Assembly: GCF_014647035.1 (NCBI RefSeq)
Contig: NZ_BMOK01000008.1
Location: 1-64,000 of the forward strand
Source: Sporolactobacillus putidus
Lineage (GTDB): Bacteria > Bacillota > Bacilli > Bacillales > Sporolactobacillaceae
Direction of reading: 5' to 3'
DNA: 64,000 bases
Under the pieces are notes generated by a model. That model did not search any database and was not told the DNA's origin. It worked only from the letters and a program-made list of their open reading frames with translations. A program made the position numbers and the translations under genes. Positions 36,165-45,154 of this stretch are shown here, piece after piece (the stretch's first letter is position 1; every line of letters starts with the position of its first letter).

Positions 36165-37073
36165 CTAAAGAATGTTTAACAAGACGGTCAGCGACAGAAT
36201 GCTAAAAATGGTTGTAATCAGCGTGCAGCTTGAGACAAATTGCGGCCTTGCATCGAATTGAATGGCATACAGTGTCGTATTGGCCGCGCTCGGCATCGCC
36301 GACATAACGACGATGACATTTCTCAGCAGATCGCTCATCGGAAAAAGCAGACACACACCATAGGCAATGGCCGGCGAGAGGATCAGCCGAATCAAAGTAG
36401 CCCAGCTGATCCGCCCCCACTTCATCTTCCGGATCGTGACATTGGCCAGCTGCATCCCAAGTATAATCATCACTACGGGAATTGTCGCGTTGCCGACAAG
36501 TTGAATGCTTGCGAAAAGATTTGCCGGTAGGTGAATATGAAACTGCTGAAGCAAAATGGCGGGAATAATCACATAGTTCGACGGCTGCCTCAAAACCGTC
36601 TCAACCGACATTTTCACGCCGCCCCGGCCATTCGCCGCAATGTAAACACCGACAATGCCCATCAGAATCGCATGAATAATCATCAGCGGCATACCATAAG
36701 CCAGACTCTGTTTCCCGAACGCAAACAAAATAATCGGAATACCGTAATTTCCGCTGTTCGGAAAAATGGTCGACAGCAGAAACGCATTTTCATCCTTCTT
36801 ATCAAATTTCAGAAATCTGCCGGCCACAATCCCCAGCACGATCAGAATAATCATAATCAGAACGGATGTAATAGTAATATAGAAGAAACTGAGATTTAAA
36901 GGCGTTGTATAGAATGTCTCAAAAACCAGAAACGGCAGCAGGAGATAAACCGCGAGCGTCGAGATCGGTTTCAAGTCCAGCATAAAGATTCTCTGCAAGA
37001 TAAAACCGCTGACAAAAATGAGAAACACTGGCAAAATAACTTCAAAGAATATAAGAATAGGGCTTCCCTCCAT
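36165..37073 (-). CDS. AEC family transporter (auxin efflux carrier type)
   Basis: A 302-aa membrane protein with ten hydrophobic segments in the five-plus-five arrangement of the family. The conserved pieces are IFPNSGNYGIPIILFAFG in the first half and VMSAMPSAANTTLYAI in the second. Bacterial members carry malate, malonate or other carboxylates. The ATG is within GATGGAGGG, so the true ribosome site of this start is unclear. A 430-base divergent region separates it from the phosphatase gene. Confidence 0.88.
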   Translation of the reverse strand: MEGSPILIFFEVILPVFLIFVSGFILQRIFMLDLKPISTLAVYLLLPFLVFETFYTTPLNLSFFYITITSVLIMIILIVLGIVAGRFLKFDKKDENAFLLSTIFPNSGNYGIPIILFAFGKQSLAYGMPLMIIHAILMGIVGVYIAANGRGGVKMSVETVLRQPSNYVIIPAILLQQFHIHLPANLFASIQLVGNATIPVVMIILGMQLANVTIRKMKWGRISWATLIRLILSPAIAYGVCLLFPMSDLLRNVIVVMSAMPSAANTTLYAIQFDARPQFVSSCTLITTIFSILSLTVLLNIL

Positions 37074-37504
37074 CGATACATCACAAATCAGACGATAAAA
37101 TCCCGGGATATCGACAACTTAACATTATCGAAGCACCGAGTCTATCGCTCCAAAAACGTATAAAAAGGGTGCACATGGTATGTACATTAAAAGTACAGCT
37201 TAATTAAGCCGCAAGTATCTATGGATCCATGCTTACTCTAACACACATGTCACCTTTCGTAAAAGTTCATTTCTGCCTGTGTGAAAAACGGGATTCAGGT
37301 GCCATTAAAACTGAATGCCATTCATGTTGGCTTCCTTTTTATTATTCACTGTCCATCCTTATTTCAAAGCGCGTCATCCGGCATAGAAAAATACTCAATC
37401 TTTTGCTATAGTGTATTTTGCGGGCCGTGAAACAAGCAGTACAATAACTGTCTGTTGCAGGCAATCACAAAACGAGCCATAAATTCCGGAGGAGTTTATC
37501 TGAG
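37074..37504. other. Divergent intergenic region
   Basis: About 430 bases between the AEC transporter and the histidine phosphatase genes. No gene, clear hairpin terminator or known control element seen; the frame at 37229-37411 is not supported. Confidence 0.5.
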
Positions 37505-38143
37505 ATGAAAACGATATATCTTGTCAGACATGGAGAAACCTTTTTTAACAAAACCGGCAAAGTGCAGGGATGGTGTGACTCGCTGTTGACGGAGACGGGT
37601 ATCGCCCAGGCTGAACGTGTCGGCAAAATGTTCAGAAAAAATCACACAACTTTCGATGCTGCCTGGATCAGCGACATGGGCCGGACCCGAAAAACAGCAA
37701 ATATTATTCTTGACCAGTCGAACAATAACACAGTTGATCTTCACGAGACGCCTCTTCTTCGGGAAACTTCTTTTGGAAGATTCGAAGGTGGAAGCAGTGA
37801 AGACATGTGGCACGAGGTGGGCCGGGTTATCGGCAAGCCGGATTTCACAGATTCCTTTCCAAGCGCCGAAAAAATCCTTGCTCTAGAAGGAATTAAGAAA
37901 TTGGATACCTTAAAAATCGCCGAGAATTTCGATGATGTCAAAGTCAGAGTCCTCCTCCTGCTTAAAGAGCTTGAGAAATCCGACCGCTCGGTGATTCTGC
38001 TCGTCAGCCACTCGCTGTTCATCAGCATTTTACTGCGCGTCATCGGCAATATCGATGCAGATCATGTCCCCAATGCCAGTATAACGAAAATCATTTATAA
38101 AGAGGGCGAATTCCATCCGGCATATGTCGGGAAGGTCGAGTAA
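37505..38143 (+). CDS. Histidine phosphatase family protein (phosphoglycerate-mutase-like)
   Basis: A 212-aa cytosolic protein with the RHG motif YLVRHGETFFNKTGKVQG (catalytic His), the second arginine in MGRTRKTA, Glu in RETSFGRFEGG and the second catalytic His in LVSHSLFISILLR. GGAGGAG lies about 11 bases before the ATG. Family members are phosphatases of small sugar phosphates or cobalamin-type substrates rather than true mutases. A 21-bp tandem array follows its stop. Confidence 0.9.
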   Translation: MKTIYLVRHGETFFNKTGKVQGWCDSLLTETGIAQAERVGKMFRKNHTTFDAAWISDMGRTRKTANIILDQSNNNTVDLHETPLLRETSFGRFEGGSSEDMWHEVGRVIGKPDFTDSFPSAEKILALEGIKKLDTLKIAENFDDVKVRVLLLLKELEKSDRSVILLVSHSLFISILLRVIGNIDADHVPNASITKIIYKEGEFHPAYVGKVE

Positions 38144-38169
38144 TCTAAACCGGACAGGCAAATCTGCAA

Positions 38170-38290
38170 ATCATCCAAAAACTTACGCATCTCCGGATTA
38201 CAGTTCATCCGAATCCGGATGAAGTTGCTCCGAAATGAGTAAAAGTTAATCCTAAATCACAAAAAGTTGCTCCAAAATAAGAACAAATGC
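38170..38290 (+). repeat. 21-bp tandem array 3' of the phosphatase gene
   Basis: Units begin at 38206, 38227, 38248 and 38269, exactly 21 apart: CATCCGAATCCGGATGAAGT, GCTCCGAAATGAGTAAAAGT, AATCCTAAATCACAAAAAGT, GCTCCAAAATAAGAACAAAT. Shorter degraded units lie upstream to about 38170. The consensus is nnTCCgAAATnAnnAAAAGTT, the same core as the 35.4-kb array. It begins about 27 bases after the stop codon, in gene orientation. Confidence 0.9.
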
Positions 38291-38456
38291 TGATGAATGA
38301 TTAGAAGCGTCTTAAGCTATTAAGCGAACTGTTTCGAAAGTTGGTTTCCGTGATCAGCGCTGAGTCTTTTTCTGACGGATTTAAGTCGGGAATGATGCTT
38401 GCGTCTGAAGTATTCTCTCAAAATGCGATTTTAACCCATAATCTTTAAGTCTGTTT

Positions 38457-38491
38457 GCAGTAAAAGGGACGCTTTTCAGCGCCCCTTTACT
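38457..38491. repeat. Long hairpin with tetraloop
   Basis: CAGTAAAAGGGACGCT and AGCGCCCCTTTACTG form a near-perfect stem of about 15 pairs closing on TTTC (GAAA on the minus strand, a GNRA-type loop). It lies about 90 bases beyond the antitoxin fragment on the minus strand and could be its terminator or a dispersed palindrome. Confidence 0.65.
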
Positions 38492-38580
38492 GCTCAGCAG
38501 TTTTATATATCTCGGCTTCCATGTAAAATAGAGTGTATTTCTATCCATCATCCTGCACAGCAAAGGACAGAAAAACGATT

Positions 38581-38802
38581 TCACGTATTTTTTCGGCCCA
38601 CTTTATCGGTTAGTTTTTGGCGCTTTTTTTGGAACACATCGGAAAAATCATAACGGGCAGAATCCTGAGAAGCCTGTTGATCTGCCTCGTGCAATGCTCT
38701 GCCGATTCGGTCTGCCGATTGAATCGCTTCATATTGTTCCAGGCGCATGACTACCCTATCGCCATAACCGTTTTTTGTATCGGCTCTTTCCCTCACGGAC
38801 AA
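38581..38802 (-). pseudogene. Phd/YefM-type antitoxin, C-terminal fragment
   Basis: The readable part TKNGYGDRVVMRLEQYEAIQ resembles the middle of Phd/YefM antitoxins (the NG...VVM...EYE pattern), followed by a charged helical tail ending QKKRQKLTDKV. The N-terminal DNA-binding half expected of a roughly 85-90-aa antitoxin is missing and no toxin gene is adjacent. It is probably a remnant of a toxin-antitoxin pair. Confidence 0.5.
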
Positions 38803-38813
38803 TGCGAGAAATT

Positions 38814-38942
38814 TCAGTAAAGCATCTTTTCCAAATATCGATAGATGCTGGCCTCTGAAGTGCTCAGCTCTTTAGAAGCGGTGCTGACAATGCCTTTTAA
38901 AAGGAAGACTCCGTTTTCATTAAGCTGCCGGATCACGTCCAT
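38814..38942 (-). pseudogene. YheO/DauR-type regulator, C-terminal HTH remnant
   Basis: A 42-codon frame, MDVIRQLNENGVFLLKGIVS then KELSTSEASIYRYLEKM, matching the C-terminal helix-turn-helix of YheO/DauR-like regulators (GVFLLKG... then ...S...YRYL). In frame upstream FQEEK continues the family pattern, but a stop lies about 17 codons before the ATG. The roughly 200-aa PAS-like sensor domain is lost. GGAAGAG before the ATG could still allow a stand-alone 42-aa DNA-binding peptide. Confidence 0.5.
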
Positions 38943-39003
38943 TTTCTCTTCCTGAAAGTGAATAGTCCAGTATTGAATAGCAGAAATTCAACCAAATCTC
39001 ACG

Positions 39004-39032
39004 AAAAAAGCCGGGATAAATTTTCATCCCGG
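39004..39032 (-). terminator. Orphan terminator
   Basis: CCGGGAT pairs with ATCCCGG around an eight-base loop, and on the minus strand CTTTTTT follows. No intact minus-strand gene lies upstream of it, so it probably belonged to a gene now lost. Confidence 0.7.
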
Positions 39033-39237
39033 ACCTTGTTAAAGGAGCCCATTCATCCCTTCTTTTATCACCAGACAGTTGATTTTTTCGATCTGATTTC
39101 GCTATCATATAAAAGGCATTTCTTTTTGTGGTTGTGTTGTCTTGCCGAAATCATGTTTTAATTTTATGGAGTGTCATCCATTCTTCGCGGAGTGAATAAC
39201 ATCAAGACTGACATTAGATTCGAAGGATGATTGGTTA

Positions 39238-39468
39238 ATGAAAAGAAAAATGAAAATTATTTCGTACGTCAACACGTCAAGAACATCATGGTACATAGCA
39301 AAAGAAACGGAGGTAGAATGTAAAAAATCGCACTATAAAAAAGGGGATGTTATTTCATACAAAGGAAAGAACTATATTGTTGTGAATGATCATGATAATC
39401 TACACGTGACCAAAAACACCTATCCGATCAATCCCTATCAATCCTTGCTGAAACAGTTCAAAGACTGA
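39238..39468 (+). CDS. Small hypothetical protein
   Basis: A 76-aa basic protein with AAGGATGAT before the ATG. The sequence (KKGDVISYKGKNYIVVNDHD) looks like a small SH3-like or beta-barrel fold; no family recognised. An internal ATG four codons on is an alternative start. It stands alone between the orphan terminator and the chemoreceptor gene. Confidence 0.55.
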   Translation: MKRKMKIISYVNTSRTSWYIAKETEVECKKSHYKKGDVISYKGKNYIVVNDHDNLHVTKNTYPINPYQSLLKQFKD

Positions 39469-39779
39469 TTAAGAAAGGATAAGTCAAATAAAAGCATTCT
39501 TGCAGTGGCTGCTTTCACTTACCGGCTATCTACTGTTTCTATTAACCTCTAACTCTGGAGCATACCGAACAAGGAGGCTTTTTTTATATGCTTAAAATCC
39601 CCCTTATAGATCTATCTTTTCCCCAAAAAAGGCGGTAAAACTGCTTCATCTTTAGAAGAAAATTTCCGCTGACTATTAAACAATAACCGTCCTTGTACGA
39701 TATTAGTGAATGTTGAGTGTCTTAATTTATTATGGTAAGCAGCCATGCCCCATTCTTAATATCTTGTGGAGGTATACAA
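39469..39779. other. Leader region of the chemoreceptor gene
   Basis: About 310 bases: nothing recognisable in the first two thirds, then a SigD-type promoter and a leader of about 70 bases. I looked for a cyclic di-GMP riboswitch and did not find one. Confidence 0.5.
39677..39703 (+). promoter_or_regulatory. SigD-type (flagellar) promoter
   Basis: TAAA (39677-39680), 15 bases, then TACGATAT (39696-39703). This matches the SigD/FliA consensus TAAA-N15-GCCGATAT with two mismatches. It lies about 75 bases before the chemoreceptor start, as expected for a motility-regulon gene. Confidence 0.75.
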
Positions 39780-41765
39780 GTGTTACATTTAAAGAAAAAC
39801 AAGCACCGCTCTCTCGGCCTTAGTACCCTTGCCGTTCTATTTATCATTGTCATTATCGCTATTCCCGATCTTCTGATTGGCCTATTCATCTACAGGGATG
39901 TTCAAGCGTCTTCTCAGGCACAACTGGACAGCAGCGCAGCAAACAGTCTGCGATTTCTGGACAAGAACCTGACGCAGTTTATTCAGGGAAAGACACATAT
40001 CGTCACGCAGCTGAGTGACAGTCTGTCCGGCAAAACGGATAACCCTAAGGATATACAAAGCACACTTGGCACCGTGCAGGGGGTCGATCAGGATGAAGCA
40101 GCCCTTTATTTGGCAAACCGGCAGGGTGCACTGATTTTCCTTCCTGCAACAGCCAAAATTCCAAAAAGTCTAGATCCCCGTACCCGTCCATGGTACAAAC
40201 TTGCGATGCAGTATCCCGGGAAGCCGGTCATTACAGCCCCTTATCTTTCATCTGACGGGTCCAATGCGATGACGGTCACTATTGCGGAAACCACCTCTGA
40301 CGGAACCGGTGTAATCGGAATGGACCTCAAGCTTAGCAAGATCAGCGCAATTGTCAATCAGGTCAAAGTGGGAGAATCCGGGCACGCTTTTCTGCTCGAT
40401 AATAACTATGCCTGGGTAGTCAACAGCCAGGCGAAAAGCGGTGGCAAAGCTCCTTCCGCTCTGATCAGAGAATTTGCCGGACGGTCATCCGGCAGCCTTT
40501 TTCAGAATAACCAGCACGTTTATTTTGTAACCAACCAGCTGACCGGATGGAAAATCGGCGGCACAATGAACCTTAACGAGATTGATAACATGGTCGTGCC
40601 GCTTCTGGTGAATGTCGGACTTTTTGCCTTAATCACCATCATCATTGTTACTGTGCTCGTCTGGCTGATCGTCAGAAAATATGTGCTGAAACCGACGGCC
40701 AGGATGGTGAGCGTTTTCGAGAAAATCAGCAAGAACGACTTTACTCAGGGAATGGATACGGAAACCACATCCAATAGAGAGTTCGCTCAGTTAAGCGTAA
40801 GTGTCAATCACATGATGGGCTCGCTGAAAAATGTGGTCCGTACGATTGGAAGCAAATCGGAAATGCTGGCCGCGTCTTCAGAAGAATTGAGCGCTTCTAC
40901 TGAGGAAAATAAAGCAACCTCCGATGAAATTTCCCGTTCGATTCAAGAGATCGCCCTAGCCGCCGACGAACAGGCGAACAATGTGGAAAGACTTGTCGAA
41001 GAAGCAGAGGCCGTTAATCAGGCCGTCGGCTCGATCACCGAGCGAACCAGTAACCTTGCCCGGACATCGGATGAATCCAGTCAGATCGTGCAAAACGGGC
41101 AAGATGCCTTGCAAATTACGGCGAATCAAATGGGAACGATTAAGGAAAAAATGAGCAACCTATCCCAAATGGTCAATAACTTAAGCAGACAGTCCAAGGA
41201 AATCGGCGAGATTATCCATGTCATCAATGATATTGCGGACCAAACCCGTCTTCTTTCGTTAAACGCATCCATCGAAGCGGCCCGAGCCGGGGAAAATGGA
41301 AAAGGATTCGCTGTTGTCGCAGGAGAAATCCAAAAACTGTCCGCACAATCCGCACAGTCGGCCAATCAGATTAACGACATCCTTACCGTCATCCAGCAGG
41401 ATACCGAACAAGTCGTCACGTCCATGGAAGACGGAATCCATGAAGTCGATAAAGGAATGTCAGCAGTGAGCCAAAGCGGTTCATCCTTCGACAATATTAA
41501 GTCTTTCGTCAACACCGTCAGTGAACAAATCAAAAATGTGACAGCTGCGATCCATGATATATCCACCTCCACTGCTCACTCAGTCGCTTCATTCCAACCA
41601 ATAAAAGAGCTGGCATCTCAAACATCCTCAAATGCGCAGAATGTTTCAGCAGCCACGGAAGAACAATCGGCCTCTACGGAAGAAGTAGCCCGCAGTGCAA
41701 CCGCGCTTTCAACGATTGCGGATGAGCTCAATCAGCTTGTGGCAACATTTAAGATCAAAGCCTAA
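39780..41765 (+). CDS. Methyl-accepting chemotaxis protein with dCache-type sensor
   Basis: A 661-aa receptor. A transmembrane helix lies at about 18-40. The extracellular dCache domain (about 45-280) includes [30 protein letters not shown] and [12 protein letters not shown]. The second helix is at about 285-310, a HAMP linker follows, and the signalling hairpin tip reads [31 protein letters not shown]. The C-terminus [14 protein letters not shown] provides adaptation sites. The GTG at 39780 has GGAGGTA before it; the longer frame from 39732 does not. The dCache arginine/tyrosine/aspartate layout suggests amino-acid or amine sensing, unproven. No flagellar or che genes are nearby. Confidence 0.92.
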   Translation: MLHLKKNKHRSLGLSTLAVLFIIVIIAIPDLLIGLFIYRDVQASSQAQLDSSAANSLRFLDKNLTQFIQGKTHIVTQLSDSLSGKTDNPKDIQSTLGTVQGVDQDEAALYLANRQGALIFLPATAKIPKSLDPRTRPWYKLAMQYPGKPVITAPYLSSDGSNAMTVTIAETTSDGTGVIGMDLKLSKISAIVNQVKVGESGHAFLLDNNYAWVVNSQAKSGGKAPSALIREFAGRSSGSLFQNNQHVYFVTNQLTGWKIGGTMNLNEIDNMVVPLLVNVGLFALITIIIVTVLVWLIVRKYVLKPTARMVSVFEKISKNDFTQGMDTETTSNREFAQLSVSVNHMMGSLKNVVRTIGSKSEMLAASSEELSASTEENKATSDEISRSIQEIALAADEQANNVERLVEEAEAVNQAVGSITERTSNLARTSDESSQIVQNGQDALQITANQMGTIKEKMSNLSQMVNNLSRQSKEIGEIIHVINDIADQTRLLSLNASIEAARAGENGKGFAVVAGEIQKLSAQSAQSANQINDILTVIQQDTEQVVTSMEDGIHEVDKGMSAVSQSGSSFDNIKSFVNTVSEQIKNVTAAIHDISTSTAHSVASFQPIKELASQTSSNAQNVSAATEEQSASTEEVARSATALSTIADELNQLVATFKIKA

Positions 41766-42100
41766 AATCTTTGAGCAGTCAATTGTCCGCCTTTCAATAG
41801 GGAGGATTTTTTTACTCAAAATCACATCATTATTAAAAAGTGTTCTGCAATGTAGGAAAAAAACAGTAAGGCTATCCATAGAACGTCTAAGAAGCGAAAT
41901 CATCGACATCTGTCCCCTGTTTTTAGCCTGCAGTTTAAAGACCGTTTCGAGCAATCCGGCTCGGTTATTCCCGTTCAGAAATTGGAGAAAAAAAGGAGAC
42001 CATCTTTTGAGACGGCCTCCATTTTTTCTCCAATATGAATTTGTCAGTGGTAAGTCGGATGTGTCAATTCACTTTAACATATGGTTTCTTCTTAACATTT
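41766..42100. other. Convergent intergenic region
   Basis: About 335 bases between the chemoreceptor and the convergent glycosyltransferase-like gene. It contains one bidirectional terminator; nothing else seen. Confidence 0.5.
41981..42034. terminator. Bidirectional terminator between convergent genes
   Basis: TTGGAGAAAAAAAGGAG pairs with CTCCATTTTTTCTCCAA (one mismatch). A smaller nested hairpin, GAGACC/GGCCTC-like, forms at the tip. The A- and T-rich arms provide T-runs in both directions. Confidence 0.7.
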
Positions 42101-43060
42101 TTAAAACAGCTCGCTGTGCTGCAGAAAATAATTTTTGATTTCCTTGTTCTGCTGCCCAAATGAAAGATGTCCGACAACGGTATTCTCTGCGATGATCATG
42201 GATTTGGATTGCATCACACAGTAGCTGTCAATCTGTTCTTCATCCAGCCCCATGCACGGTCCTTTGTCAACGATGAACATACCCATGTTTTCCCATAATT
42301 CTCTTGAAAAGAGGATGGCACCGATGCTGAATCGGATGGGGCAGGCATGATATTCATAAGGCGCTTTGTAGAATTCCTCATCCATTTCGTCAATGCTGCC
42401 CAACATTTGATCCTTGCCCCAAAAAAATTTAGCCGCTTCCGGATCTTTCTCAATCTTTCTATCCGATCTGCTCGCGTATTTCACTTTCTCAAATCGTTTT
42501 TCATATTCATCCACTAAATGCAGCTTCTCCAGAATACGAACGTGACCATACCCATTGATTGGGATTAACGGGGCGACGAATCCAACTTCGTATTTTCCAT
42601 TCGCTGAAACATCCGAATAGGTTTTCGTCAGTGTTTCAAAAAAATGCCGGGTGATAAAAATATCTTCATCAATCTTATAGATCATTTTTGCGTGTTCGTG
42701 TAAATGAATCGCTATATTTTGAACCAGAGTCACGCAATTTCTTTGTAAACTCAAATACGACCATCCATTTTCCTCGCACAGTTTATCCAATTGATCGGAA
42801 TAAAGACCGGAAGATGCGACACAGACGTCGATATTCTCTGGAAGGAAAGTTTTGATCCTTGCAAAAACTTTCGGCCACAAAAAATCTTTATAGCCGGCTA
42901 AAATCACGCATAAAGTTTCGGCATCCGTTTTACGGTTTATGAACCGATAAGGCCCTTTTAATCGTTTCATTTTCTTTCGATTGTTTTTTACACTTTTTAA
43001 AAATTGATACAGTTTCTGGGTGAGAAAAAAATTTTTAAAAAAGAGCTTTACTTTGTGCAT
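42101..43060 (-). CDS. Putative GT-A glycosyltransferase of the rhamnose-type EPS locus
   Basis: A 319-aa soluble protein with a basic N-terminus. The segments CVILAGYKDFLWPKVF and MIYKIDEDIFITRHFFE, a DxD-like metal site preceded by a hydrophobic strand, suggest a GT-A glycosyltransferase of uncommon family; I cannot name a CAZy family. AAGGAG precedes the ATG. It lies about 230 bases downstream of rfbD, beyond a hairpin, on the same strand. Confidence 0.55.
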   Translation of the reverse strand: MHKVKLFFKNFFLTQKLYQFLKSVKNNRKKMKRLKGPYRFINRKTDAETLCVILAGYKDFLWPKVFARIKTFLPENIDVCVASSGLYSDQLDKLCEENGWSYLSLQRNCVTLVQNIAIHLHEHAKMIYKIDEDIFITRHFFETLTKTYSDVSANGKYEVGFVAPLIPINGYGHVRILEKLHLVDEYEKRFEKVKYASRSDRKIEKDPEAAKFFWGKDQMLGSIDEMDEEFYKAPYEYHACPIRFSIGAILFSRELWENMGMFIVDKGPCMGLDEEQIDSYCVMQSKSMIIAENTVVGHLSFGQQNKEIKNYFLQHSELF

Positions 43061-43197
43061 CGTTCAATCTCCTTCTAATTTTAGACCCGCCTTTTTACAT
43101 CAATACTTTAACATTTAACCCTGAATCTGGAAAGTGGTCACATGCCTGAAAAATATTCTAAATATATGTTATGTATATCGTCTTTTTCTATAATTTT

Positions 43198-43225
43198 GGA
43201 CATCTCCTGTTTCCAGAAGATGTCC
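43198..43225. other. Hairpin downstream of rfbD
   Basis: GGACATCTCCTG and CAGAAGATGTCC form a 12-position stem with one mismatch around TTTC. Neither side has a T-run, so it is not a classical terminator. It might stabilise the mRNA 3' end or be a protein-binding site. Confidence 0.5.
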
Positions 43226-43290
43226 GATCAATATTCCGAACGTTTAAATTCAATAGAAATAAATTTACCTAGATGCTATCCATATTAAAG

Positions 43291-44142
43291 TTATTGGTGT
43301 TCCTGATTTAAAAACTCTTTCAAAGCCGACTTCCAATCCCTCACGTCTTCAAACCCATTAAGTCGTAATGCCATATGCTCAAATACCGAGTTTTCCGGTC
43401 GTTTTGCCGTTCTCGGAAATTCAGCCGTTGTACATGGATCGACCTGAATATGAATCCCTTTGATCTCAAAAATTGCCCGGGCAAATTCGTACCAAGTGCA
43501 GCTGCCGGAATTGGAGATGTGATAGGTACCGTAATTGTCGGTCTGAAACAGTTCAATCATTTTTGCCGCGAGATCCTTTGTGAAGGTCGGGCAGCCTCTC
43601 TGATCATTGACGACTTTCAGACGGTCTTGGTTAGCGGCAAGCTTCAGCATTGTCTTGACAAAATTGCCGCCATATTGGCCATACACCCAGGATGTCCGGG
43701 TGATAAAGAACTTGGTGTGAAAATCGCGGACGAACTGCTCCCCCGCATACTTGGACTGACCGTAAACTCCCAGTGGGGACGGAGGATCAAACTCTGAATA
43801 GGCACCGCTTTTCGTTCCGTTAAAGACATAATCGGTGCTGACATAAACCAGTTTCGCGCCGGCTTCTTCAGCAGCCAGGGCGACATTCCGCGTACCATAG
43901 GCGTTTACGAGAAATGCTCCGTCTCTGTCGGATTCCGCTTTATCGACAGCTGTATAAGCCGCCGTATGGCAGACGACATCGGGTTTGATTTCTTGAAACA
44001 CCTTACGGACGTGATCCAGGCTCGTAATGTCCAGTTCCTGATGACCAAGTCCGTAAGTTTCGTAGCCTTTCTCCTGAAGCATCACCGCGAGTTCCGTGCC
44101 AAGCTGGCCGTGGCCGCCCGTGACGATGACCTTATTTGACAT
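43291..44142 (-). CDS. rfbD: dTDP-4-dehydrorhamnose reductase
   Basis: A 283-aa NADPH-dependent reductase that makes dTDP-L-rhamnose in the last step of the pathway. It has IVTGGHGQLGTELA, YVSTDYVFNG and YGQSKYAGEQ. The ATG at 44142 has GGAG before it and overlaps the rfbB end by 11 bases; the frame extending to 44349 is rfbB sequence in another phase. Confidence 0.94.
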   Translation of the reverse strand: MSNKVIVTGGHGQLGTELAVMLQEKGYETYGLGHQELDITSLDHVRKVFQEIKPDVVCHTAAYTAVDKAESDRDGAFLVNAYGTRNVALAAEEAGAKLVYVSTDYVFNGTKSGAYSEFDPPSPLGVYGQSKYAGEQFVRDFHTKFFITRTSWVYGQYGGNFVKTMLKLAANQDRLKVVNDQRGCPTFTKDLAAKMIELFQTDNYGTYHISNSGSCTWYEFARAIFEIKGIHIQVDPCTTAEFPRTAKRPENSVFEHMALRLNGFEDVRDWKSALKEFLNQEHQ

Positions 44143-45154
44143 AGCTCTTCGCTCCGTACTGCTTTTTGTAGTAGTCCATGTATTCACCGGACTTGATTTT
44201 CCGCCACCAGTCCTCGTGATCGAGGTACCACTGGATCGTTTCTTTAATGCCGGTCTCAAATGTGTATTGCGGTTCCCAGCCGAGTTCCGTTTCGATCTTC
44301 GTCGGATCGATCGCGTAGCGGCGGTCGTGGCCGAGACGGTCGGTGACATGCTTGATCAGGTCGCGGGACTTGCCGAGCGTATCGACAATCCGTTCGACAA
44401 TATCAATATTGCGTTTTTCATTATGCCCGCCGATATTGTAGACTTCTCCGGACTTCCCTTTGTGAAGCACAAGATCGATTGCCCGGCAATGATCCTCGAC
44501 GTAGAGCCAGTCGCGGATGTTCTTGCCGTCGCCGTAAACGGGCAGTTCTTTGCCTTCCAGCGCGTTCGTCACCATCAGCGGGATCAGTTTTTCCGGGAAA
44601 TGATACGGGCCGTAGTTGTTTGAGCAGCGTGTGATATTGACATTCATGCCGTATGTTTCGTAATAGGCCCGGACCAGGAGATCCGCCGAAGCTTTGCTCG
44701 CCGAATACGGACTGTTCGGCGCGAGCGGTGTCGTTTCTGTAAAATAGCCGTCCGGCCCGAGGGATCCGTATACTTCATCGGTTGAGATCTGCAGGTATTT
44801 GTTCACGTTCCTGCTTTTCGCAACGTCAAGCAACGTTTGCGTACCCAGAACGTTGGTTTTGACAAACACGTCCGGCTCGGTGATGCTGCGGTCGACATGC
44901 GACTCTGCCGCAAAGTTCACGACCGTGTCAATATCAAAATGATCAATAATATAGTCCAGAAGTTCGCGGTTGCGGATGTCCCCGCGGACAAAGTGATAGT
45001 TCGAATTATTTTCAACATCCTTTAAATTCTCCAGATTGCCCGCATAGGTGAGCAGATCATAGTTTACAATCGTGTCGTCCGGATGAAACCGGAGCATATG
45101 ATGCACGAAGTTGCTGCCGATAAAACCGGCGCCTCCGGTCACGAGCAGTTTCAT
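44132..45154 (-). CDS. rfbB: dTDP-glucose 4,6-dehydratase
   Basis: A 340-aa dehydratase with the Rossmann start LLVTGGAGFIGSNFVHHML, STDEVYGSLG (catalytic Asp/Glu) and YSASKASADLLVRAY. Start and preceding rfbC stop share one base (TGATG), so translation is coupled. Second enzyme of dTDP-rhamnose synthesis. Confidence 0.96.
   Translation of the reverse strand: MKLLVTGGAGFIGSNFVHHMLRFHPDDTIVNYDLLTYAGNLENLKDVENNSNYHFVRGDIRNRELLDYIIDHFDIDTVVNFAAESHVDRSITEPDVFVKTNVLGTQTLLDVAKSRNVNKYLQISTDEVYGSLGPDGYFTETTPLAPNSPYSASKASADLLVRAYYETYGMNVNITRCSNNYGPYHFPEKLIPLMVTNALEGKELPVYGDGKNIRDWLYVEDHCRAIDLVLHKGKSGEVYNIGGHNEKRNIDIVERIVDTLGKSRDLIKHVTDRLGHDRRYAIDPTKIETELGWEPQYTFETGIKETIQWYLDHEDWWRKIKSGEYMDYYKKQYGAKSYVK

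Larger units (their letters stand above)
38144..39237. other. Gene-poor stretch with repeats and dead gene fragments
   Basis: About 1.1 kb: a 21-bp array, a 35-base hairpin, an antitoxin fragment, a regulator-tail fragment and an orphan terminator, in that order. The frames at 38381-38584 and 38920-39108 run through the hairpin and the terminator respectively, and I do not call them. Confidence 0.6.

Noticed and set aside
38381-38584. 67-codon frame on the minus strand
   Set aside because: It crosses the long hairpin and shows no protein-like conservation pattern or ribosome site.
39469-39676. Cyclic di-GMP riboswitch before the chemoreceptor gene
   Set aside because: The characteristic conserved bases and tetraloop-receptor pattern are not present in the leader.
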